The notes below the pieces were generated by a model. It searched no databases, was not told the origin of the DNA, and saw only the letters and a list, made by a program, of their open reading frames with translations. 11,396 nucleotides of DNA from contig JALWHA010000159.1 in NCBI GenBank assembly GCA_027038695.1, forward strand, positions 1 to 11,396, in the 5' to 3' direction. Position 1 is the stretch's first letter. The number at the start of each line of letters is the position of its first letter. The position numbers and the translations under genes were made by a program. The DNA comes from Acidobacteriota bacterium (GTDB taxonomy: Bacteria; Acidobacteriota; Holophagae; Thermotomaculales; Thermotomaculaceae). Positions 6,079 through 11,396 of the stretch are shown piece by piece.

Positions 6079-8037
6079 ATGAAAAAAAGAGGTTTTTTTG
6101 TCAGGTTTATGGTATTGGTATTTGCTTTGTGTTTTGTAATTTCAGGATTTGCAGAGAGCACAGACTACACAAAAATGCTATTTGACGGAGTGAAAAAAGG
6201 AGATATTACAAAGGTAAAAACAGCTATCCAGCACGGCGCGGATGTGAACGCAAGGGATTCAACTAACCAAACTCCCCTTTTTCGTGCAGCAAATAACGGC
6301 CAGCTTGATATCTGTAAATTCCTTGTAAAACAAGGTGCTATCTGGAATAAAGAGGTAGAAAATTTCGGTTTCCCGGCATCACAAGCAGCAGAAGAAGGTC
6401 ATCTTGATGTTGTCAAATATTTTGTAGAGAACTTAGGCTTTGATGTGAACAAAAAGGACAAAGCAGGCTGGACACTTCTCCACTGGGTAGCAAAGTATGG
6501 ACAACCAGAGACAGCAGAGTACTTAATCAGCAAAGGCGCAGATGTAAACGCTAAAACCAGATTAAAAAACACACCGCTTTTTTTTGCAGTTAAGAATAAT
6601 CGGCTTAACATTTGCAAATTATTAATAGAAAAAGGTGCTAATATTAATATAAAAAATAATTTAGGACAAACTCCTCTTGATATTGCAAAGGAAAAAGGTT
6701 ATCAGAACATTGTCAAACTACTTAAAGCACATGGTGCAAAATTTACTTCTGTCAAATGTAAAAATAACAACAAAATACTATTTGAAGCCGCAAATGTGGG
6801 AGATATTGAAAAAGCACAAACAGCATTAATTAATGGCGCAGATGTAAATGCTAAAAACTCTAACGGAAAAACTCCCCTTTTTAAGGCGGCAGAATATGGT
6901 CATCTTGAAATGTGTAAATTTCTTTTAAAACACGGAGCAGACATTAAAACATGGGATAATTATGGAAGCACTCCTCTATTTTTTGCCGCATCAAAAGGAG
7001 ATTTAGAAATCTGCAAACTTTTTTTGCAATATGGCGCTAAGGCAAATACAAAAAATTTTTCAAATACAACACCACTTCATTGGGCAGCAAGAAGGGGTCA
7101 TCTTGAAGTATGCAAATTCCTTATTGACCATGGCGCAGATGTAAATGCGCAAGATGAACACGGCACTACTCCACTTTTAGATGCAGCAAGCCAAAATCGT
7201 CTTGAAGTATGTAAATTCTTGATAAAAGAGGGCGCACATGTAAACACAAAAGGCTGGAGTGACAGGACCCCGCTTTTATGTGCATCATGGAATGGTTATC
7301 TTGAACTATGTAAATTTCTAATTCAACACGGCGCAGATGTAAACGCAAAAGATTATTTTGGAAGAACACCGCTTCATTATGCCGCCAGGGAAAAACATCC
7401 TGAAATATGCCAACTTCTTCTTCAACATGGCGCAGACATCAATGCAAAAGACAGAGACGGCAAAACACCTCTGTTCATCTCAGCATGGTGGAATCTAAAA
7501 GATATGTGTAAATTTCTTTTAGAACACGGTGCAGATATAAATGCTAAAAACAATGAAGGGAGAACTCCTCTTTATGCTGCACTTGAACTACTTTATCATG
7601 AACTTGCCATGTTTTTTTTGCAACATGGTGCAGATATTAACACAAAGGATATTGAAGGTCAAACCCCAATTTTCTGGGCAATAAAAGGGTGCAATTTAGA
7701 AACTTATAAATTCCTTGTACAGCACGGAGTTAATGTCAACACAAGGGATAATAAAGGCAAAACACCACTTTTTTATGCGGCTAAACATGGAAATACTGTA
7801 AAATGTAAATTTCTTATAGAACACGGTGCAGATGTAAATGCAAAAGATGAAGATGGTAGAACTCCGCTTTTTGAGGCAGCATGGAGATGTCAATATAAAA
7901 TCTGCAAACTCCTTATTGACCACGGGGCAGATGTAAATGTAAAAGACAAACACGGCAAAACACCGCTTGACCTGGCAAAAGAAAAAGGCTATCAGAACAT
8001 TGTCAACCTTCTCAAACAACACGGGGCAAAGGAATGA
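6079..8037 (+). CDS. secreted ankyrin repeat protein (19 repeats)
   Basis: This is a 652-residue protein. Residues 1-25 are a cleavable signal peptide (MKKR start, hydrophobic core, cleavage expected after SGFA). This differs from its two neighbours, which have anchor-like N-termini, so it is probably free in the periplasm or released. Ankyrin repeats fill the rest: solenoid 1 at about 29-222, ending with the cap-like TPLDIAKEKGYQNIVKLLKA, and solenoid 2 at about 231-652, ending with a nearly identical cap (TPLDLAKEKGYQNIVNLLKQHGAKE). One composite AIWNKEV/DKAGWTLLHW unit lies at about 87-159; its KYGQPETAEYLI segment most resembles the first unit in the preceding gene. About 11 repeats carry the helix 2 Cys. 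The gene starts 32 nt after the previous stop, within one operon. It is presumed to bind proteins; the target is unknown. Confidence 0.95.
   Translation: MKKRGFFVRFMVLVFALCFVISGFAESTDYTKMLFDGVKKGDITKVKTAIQHGADVNARDSTNQTPLFRAANNGQLDICKFLVKQGAIWNKEVENFGFPASQAAEEGHLDVVKYFVENLGFDVNKKDKAGWTLLHWVAKYGQPETAEYLISKGADVNAKTRLKNTPLFFAVKNNRLNICKLLIEKGANINIKNNLGQTPLDIAKEKGYQNIVKLLKAHGAKFTSVKCKNNNKILFEAANVGDIEKAQTALINGADVNAKNSNGKTPLFKAAEYGHLEMCKFLLKHGADIKTWDNYGSTPLFFAASKGDLEICKLFLQYGAKANTKNFSNTTPLHWAARRGHLEVCKFLIDHGADVNAQDEHGTTPLLDAASQNRLEVCKFLIKEGAHVNTKGWSDRTPLLCASWNGYLELCKFLIQHGADVNAKDYFGRTPLHYAAREKHPEICQLLLQHGADINAKDRDGKTPLFISAWWNLKDMCKFLLEHGADINAKNNEGRTPLYAALELLYHELAMFFLQHGADINTKDIEGQTPIFWAIKGCNLETYKFLVQHGVNVNTRDNKGKTPLFYAAKHGNTVKCKFLIEHGADVNAKDEDGRTPLFEAAWRCQYKICKLLIDHGADVNVKDKHGKTPLDLAKEKGYQNIVNLLKQHGAKE
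6337..6555 (+). repeat. composite ankyrin unit in the second ankyrin gene
   Basis: This encodes AIWNKEVENFGFPASQ, VVKYFVENLGFDVNKK and DKAGWTLLHWVA, matching the 300-bp units at 2930-3735. It shows exchange or common descent between neighbouring genes. Confidence 0.85.
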
Positions 8038-8053
8038 ATATTTTTAACTAAAC

Positions 8054-8061
8054 AAAGGGAG
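8054..8061 (+). promoter_or_regulatory. ribosome binding site for the gene at 8067
   Basis: AAAGGGAG lies 5 nt before ATG 8067, in a spacer homologous to the one ahead of the gene at 6079. Confidence 0.7.
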
Positions 8062-8066
8062 ACATT

Positions 8067-9620
8067 ATGAAGGAAAAAATCAAAACCCTTCTCCCGGTTT
8101 TTCTATGTATTGAGCTAATTCTATTCACTTTAAACTTCAACCATTATGTCCAAAATTATTATGGAAATTATCTAAGCTATGCTACTGTAAGAAACCATCC
8201 ATTACTCTGCAAAACACTGTTGATGCTCGGAACAGATGCTAATGTACGGAACACAAAGGGAGAAACCCCTATTTTCCAGGCAATACGATACAGGCGTTTT
8301 AAAATATGCAAACTCCTTATTCAACATGATGCAAATGTAAACGCGAAAGACAAAGACGGGGAAACACCTCTTCATATAGCAGCAAAAAAAGGCACCCTGG
8401 AAATCTGTAAGATCCTTATTAAGCACGGAGCAGATGTGAATGCGAAAGACAAAGACAGGAAAACACCTCTTCACTATGCAACAAAGAAAGGGAACCTGAA
8501 AATTTGCAGACTTTTACTACAGCACAGTGCAAAAATCAACGCTATTGATAATAAAGGATATACCCCACTTGATATGACAGCATTTTCAAAAACAAATCAT
8601 CAAAAAGTTGTTGGCCTCTTAAAAGAAAATGGGGGGAAATACACTCCTTTTGGGAAATTGATTTTCGCAATAAAAAACAATGACATAAAATTAGCAGAAA
8701 AAGCGATTCAAGAAGGGGCAAATATTAACGGCAAAGACGACTACAACCAAACACCATTGTTCAGGCTAAGCCAAAAAGACAATCCTAAAATTTGCAAAAT
8801 CCTGATTGAAAACGGTGCCGATGTTAATTGGAAAAACCAGTATGGAGAAACCCCGCTTTTTTATGCTGCAAGGGATGGCAATCTGGAAATGTGCCAAGTC
8901 CTTTTAAAACACAAAGCACAAGTAAACACAAGGGATAAGAATAACCAAACCCCATTATTCGCGGCAGTACAAAAGAATCATTTTGAAATATGCAAACTTT
9001 TAATTAATTATGGAGCAAATGTGAACGCAAGGGACGAAGACGGGAGAACACCACTTTTTCAAGCCACAATAAACGGGAATCTTAAGATATGCACCCTCCT
9101 TATAAAAAAAGGCGCAAAAGTTAATGTCAGAGATAAAGAAGGTTTTACTCCACTTTATTATGCATCATATTGGAATCATATAAAATTATGCAAGATCTTG
9201 ATAGAACATGGAGCAGATGTGAATGCAAAAAACGATAATGGAGAAACCCCGCTTTCCGAAGCAGCATATAATGGCCATCTTGAAGTATGCAAGATCCTTA
9301 TCAATCACGGAGCAAATGTAAACACAAAAGACCACTTCGGCAAAACTCCACTTCACTGGTCAGCATATTGGGGATACAATAAAATATGTAAGATCCTTCT
9401 CAATCACGGAATAAATGTGAATGCAAAGGATAAAGACGGCAAAACTTCGCTCCACTATGCAGCATATTGGGGACATAGTAAAGTATGCAAACTTCTCATA
9501 GAGAATGGAGCAGATGTAAATGCAAAAGACCAAAAAGGTAAAACACCGCTTTACATTGCAGAAGAAAGAAATCATCAAGACATTATAGTTCTTCTCAAAC
9601 AACACGGGGCAAAGGAGTAA
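8067..9620 (+). CDS. membrane-anchored ankyrin repeat protein (15 repeats)
   Basis: This is a 517-residue protein. Residues about 8-22 form a hydrophobic helix after a basic start (MKEKIK), with no clear cleavage site: an anchor or poorly cleaved signal. The segment after it (NHYVQNYYGNYLSYATVRNH, then PLLCK) is the counterpart of HNYVKQHSNKYLNFAIEQNR, then PLLCK, in the 1252-residue protein, so these two share an N-terminal module that the middle protein lacks. Ankyrin repeats follow: solenoid 1 to about 187, a junction module (GGKYTPFGKLIFAIKNND) at about 189-219, and solenoid 2 to the end with the cap LLKQHGAKE. About 12 repeats have Cys in helix 2, often as CKIL. The gene starts 29 nt after the previous stop. 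No terminator is evident before the convergent gene, whose stop is 10 nt away. Confidence 0.95.
   Translation: MKEKIKTLLPVFLCIELILFTLNFNHYVQNYYGNYLSYATVRNHPLLCKTLLMLGTDANVRNTKGETPIFQAIRYRRFKICKLLIQHDANVNAKDKDGETPLHIAAKKGTLEICKILIKHGADVNAKDKDRKTPLHYATKKGNLKICRLLLQHSAKINAIDNKGYTPLDMTAFSKTNHQKVVGLLKENGGKYTPFGKLIFAIKNNDIKLAEKAIQEGANINGKDDYNQTPLFRLSQKDNPKICKILIENGADVNWKNQYGETPLFYAARDGNLEMCQVLLKHKAQVNTRDKNNQTPLFAAVQKNHFEICKLLINYGANVNARDEDGRTPLFQATINGNLKICTLLIKKGAKVNVRDKEGFTPLYYASYWNHIKLCKILIEHGADVNAKNDNGETPLSEAAYNGHLEVCKILINHGANVNTKDHFGKTPLHWSAYWGYNKICKILLNHGINVNAKDKDGKTSLHYAAYWGHSKVCKLLIENGADVNAKDQKGKTPLYIAEERNHQDIIVLLKQHGAKE
8631..8722 (+). repeat. cap-to-cap junction module, second copy
   Basis: This is the counterpart of 5465-5556, with the same length and no gaps. 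It encodes GGKYTPFGKLIFAIKNND and the following residues at the solenoid boundary of the gene at 8067. Confidence 0.85.
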
Positions 9621-9630
9621 AGATATACTC

Positions 9631-11163
9631 TCAATGCTTTTCAATACGTTTTAAAGTGTTGCATAAATAAACCTTTAATGATGGAACTCTTTTTGAGCAA
9701 CGGCATTGGTAAATAAGTTTACAGGGCTTTTCTTTCATTGTTATGAGATAGAATTTTTCAGGGTGGATTACATTTTCAGAATAGACAAACTCACCTGTCA
9801 GCCTTTCAAGGTTTAAGGCAAGGGAGACAAATTCAGGTTTTAATGTGTTGTCAACAACAATCGGCAGTCTTTTGTCCGGCAAAATGTGATAAACGGTTTC
9901 CGCAATTTTAATGTAATTTTTCTTTGTATTTGCCCTGTAAAGGTATAAACCGTGAATGTAAAAGAGGAATAGAAAGATTGAAAATACAAGGAGAAAATCA
10001 AAAACATAGTACTTGAATTTGCCAAAGTAAAATAGAACCGTTCCTAAAACAATGAGAAACATCCCTTGAAAAACAAACCCCTGTTTTATGACATAGTAAG
10101 CAAAGATATAGTAAAGAACTGTAAGCAACACTATTGCAAACCACTTAACTTTATCGCTTAACAGATAAGCCTTGGGGCATAGAAATGAGAGGATTATGGC
10201 AAAAAAAGGAACGGCGGGCATAAAGTACCTTCCCCTGCCGCCGGGGAAAACTGTAAGAAAGACAAAAGAGAATAGAAAAATCAAAAAAGAGGTGATAAAT
10301 AACCTGTTTTTCTTTAATTCGTCTAATAGTTTTTTCTTAAAAATAAACAAAAAAACGATGCTCCACGGAAAGAGTGCGAGAATTGCCTTTATCGGGAAAA
10401 TAATAAAATGCAAAAAGATATAGGGCAATGAAGCAACCATCCTGCTTGAAACCTCGTTTGAAAAAGCACTCAACAGCAAACTACCGTTTGCATTTTTGAT
10501 ATAGAGCGCAAACCACAAAAAAGGAAAAATCATCGCAATTGCAAGGTGTAACAAAATCTTAAAGAAATTTTTAAGCAAATATTCTTTTTTAAACAAATAA
10601 TAGAGAAAAATTCCCGGATAAAAGAATAATGGGGAAATACCTTTTGTCATTATTGCTAACCCCATAAATATTGAAGAAAAAACAAAATAATTTACTTTTT
10701 CAGATTTTATCCAAAAATAATAGGTCAAAAATATAAACAATGTAAACAACATATCAGGTTCAGCTTTATTTGAGTATGAAATCAAGGTGACATAGCTTGT
10801 TAAAAAAATAAATGCTGCGACAAACCCCTGTTTTTTGTCTTTAAATAACAAAAACAGAAACAATCCTGTAAGCAAATAAGATAAAACTGAAGGAAGCCTT
10901 CCAATAAAGTTTGTTATCTTTCCGCCGTTTAATTTGCCTAAAAACAAGATTACCCAATTCTGTAACGGGGGCTTTTTCAAGTAGTTTTCACTGCAAACGG
11001 TAGGAATTATATAGTTACCGCTTAATAGCATTTCATTTGCAATTATCACCCTTCTCGGCTCTTCGTGGTAAAGGGGCATTTTATTTACGTAAACAAGAAG
11101 ATTTGCCGCAAGAAAAAACAAAAGCAATATCAATACCCTGAATTCCCTTTTTACAAAAAACAT
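9631..11163 (-). CDS. ArnT/PMT-like membrane glycosyltransferase
   Basis: This is a 510-residue polytopic membrane protein with roughly 10-12 hydrophobic helices from residue 10 to about 420, then a soluble C-terminal part of about 90 residues. The N-terminal third carries the family signature: an acidic pair in the first outer loop (HEEPRR, E34-E35), EMLLSGNYIIP, K64-P-P-L67, an Arg after the second helix (IGRLPSVL, R89) and a PDM motif (D137). Related enzymes (GT39/GT83, PMT_2 family) transfer a sugar from a polyprenyl-phosphate carrier to a protein or to lipid A on the outer face of the inner membrane. Donor and acceptor cannot be told here. The usual Asp of the first DE pair is Glu. ATG 11163 is chosen because the in-frame ATG at 11178 overlaps GGGAGGAG, the ribosome binding site 5 nt before 11163. 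The gene converges on the ankyrin genes with a 10-nt gap. Confidence 0.9.
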   Translation of the reverse strand: MFFVKREFRVLILLLFFLAANLLVYVNKMPLYHEEPRRVIIANEMLLSGNYIIPTVCSENYLKKPPLQNWVILFLGKLNGGKITNFIGRLPSVLSYLLTGLFLFLLFKDKKQGFVAAFIFLTSYVTLISYSNKAEPDMLFTLFIFLTYYFWIKSEKVNYFVFSSIFMGLAIMTKGISPLFFYPGIFLYYLFKKEYLLKNFFKILLHLAIAMIFPFLWFALYIKNANGSLLLSAFSNEVSSRMVASLPYIFLHFIIFPIKAILALFPWSIVFLFIFKKKLLDELKKNRLFITSFLIFLFSFVFLTVFPGGRGRYFMPAVPFFAIILSFLCPKAYLLSDKVKWFAIVLLTVLYYIFAYYVIKQGFVFQGMFLIVLGTVLFYFGKFKYYVFDFLLVFSIFLFLFYIHGLYLYRANTKKNYIKIAETVYHILPDKRLPIVVDNTLKPEFVSLALNLERLTGEFVYSENVIHPEKFYLITMKEKPCKLIYQCRCSKRVPSLKVYLCNTLKRIEKH

Positions 11164-11168
11164 TATTG

Positions 11169-11176
11169 CTCCTCCC
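11169..11176 (-). promoter_or_regulatory. ribosome binding site for the glycosyltransferase gene
   Basis: Read on the minus strand this is GGGAGGAG, 5 nt before ATG 11163. It rules out the longer in-frame start at 11178, which would place the site inside the coding region. Confidence 0.75.
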
Positions 11177-11192
11177 ATTGTGTTAGATGCTT

Positions 11193-11220
11193 TGTATAAG
11201 AATTAAGTGACAAAAAGCAA
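11193..11220 (-). promoter_or_regulatory. candidate promoter of the glycosyltransferase gene
   Basis: On the minus strand TTGCTT (11220-11215) and TATACA (11198-11193) are 16 nt apart and sit just upstream of the ribosome binding site. Both boxes are imperfect, so this is a moderate guess. Confidence 0.35.
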
Positions 11221-11222
11221 AC

Positions 11223-11258
11223 TAAAAAAAATTTTTCAGAATAATTTTCTACTGAAAA
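11223..11258 (-). terminator. possible AT-rich terminator hairpin upstream of the glycosyltransferase
   Basis: On the minus strand TTTTCAG (11258-11252) pairs with CTGAAAA (11239-11233) around a 12-nt loop, followed by A and a run of T down to about 11224. It could end transcription arriving from the right edge before the glycosyltransferase promoter. The stem is low in GC, so strength is doubtful. It could equally be an operator. Confidence 0.3.
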
Positions 11259-11266
11259 TTACAAAA

Positions 11267-11396
11267 ATGTCTATTTTTTGTCTTAAAATAGGAAGACCTA
11301 AACAGTTACGAAAAAGCGAAGGAGATTCATCCAAACCAAACAGAACCTTCATGCAGGCTAGGCTTTTGTATTTTACTATTCTTTTTTTTATTGCTT
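11267..11396 (+). other. open stretch at the right edge, possible partial ORF
   Basis: A plus-strand frame starts at ATG 11267 and stays open for 43 codons to the window edge. It encodes a basic polar segment (GRPKQLRKSEGDSSKPNRTF) and then, from a second ATG at 11351, a hydrophobic run (MQARLLYFTILFFIA) that could be a signal peptide. Neither ATG has a ribosome binding site. The opposite strand has a 38-codon frame (11352-11236) containing VLFGLDESPSLFRNCLGLPI. Openness on both strands and a base composition less AT-rich than its surroundings would suit a small dispersed element as well as a gene start. Nothing here is recognised with certainty. Confidence 0.25.

Noticed and set aside
2400..9600. 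CRISPR array or satellite DNA because of the roughly 99-bp periodic repeats
   Set aside because: The period is 33 codons, stays in frame, and differences preserve the ankyrin consensus. There are no short identical repeats with unrelated spacers.
9632..9664. Hairpin ATGC...GCAT after the last ankyrin gene as a bidirectional terminator
   Set aside because: The arms are only four bases with a very long loop and no T-run, so it would not fold stably.
10172..10423. 83-residue plus-strand open frame inside the glycosyltransferase gene
   Set aside because: It lies entirely within a well-supported gene on the other strand, has a low-complexity Lys/Asn-rich product and no ribosome binding site.
11164..11178. 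Five-residue longer start (MGGAI) for the glycosyltransferase
   Set aside because: Those codons are the ribosome binding site GGGAGGAG of the ATG at 11163.

Overview
The window is AT-rich bacterial DNA. It is dominated by a co-directional run of five plus-strand genes (121-9620). All five encode exported or membrane-anchored proteins, and four of them carry ankyrin repeats. A convergent minus-strand gene for a multi-span lipid-dependent glycosyltransferase of the ArnT/PMT type (9631-11163) closes the window. The signal peptides, the LPP20-like fold suspected in one protein and the ArnT-like enzyme together suggest a Gram-negative (diderm) bacterium. The sequence does not let me name the phylum. 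No tRNA, rRNA, CRISPR array, transposase or integrase was seen.

Layout. Positions 1-120 hold a weak terminator-like hairpin and a good sigma70-type promoter (TTGAAA, 16 nt, TATAAT). Next come an unrecognised secreted protein (121-1089) and, 15 nt later, a secreted two-part protein (1105-2103) with an LPP20-like N-terminal region and a short ankyrin C-terminal region. A 184-nt gap follows. Then come three ankyrin genes separated by only 32 and 29 nt: 2288-6046 (1252 aa, about 37 repeats), 6079-8037 (652 aa, about 19 repeats) and 8067-9620 (517 aa, about 15 repeats). Counts are by eye. The glycosyltransferase gene ends only 10 nt from the last ankyrin gene, tail to tail. The right end (11180-11396) has a probable promoter for the glycosyltransferase, a terminator-like hairpin, and a stretch that is open in both orientations and runs off the edge.

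The three ankyrin genes look like products of repeated duplication at three scales: the 33-residue repeat, a 300-bp composite of three repeats, and whole genes (near-identical 3' ends and similar spacers before the next ribosome binding site). C-terminal-cap-like repeats occur inside each protein and are followed by a new N-cap-like repeat. Each long protein therefore reads as two or three solenoids joined head to tail. Helix 2 of most repeats has cysteine where the common ankyrin consensus has valine, giving about 44 regularly spaced cysteines in proteins predicted to lie outside the cytoplasm.

A reasonable but unproven reading is that genes 1-5 form one operon making an envelope or surface protein-binding scaffold, with genes 1 and 2 as smaller exported partners. 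The glycosyltransferase may be unrelated to it.
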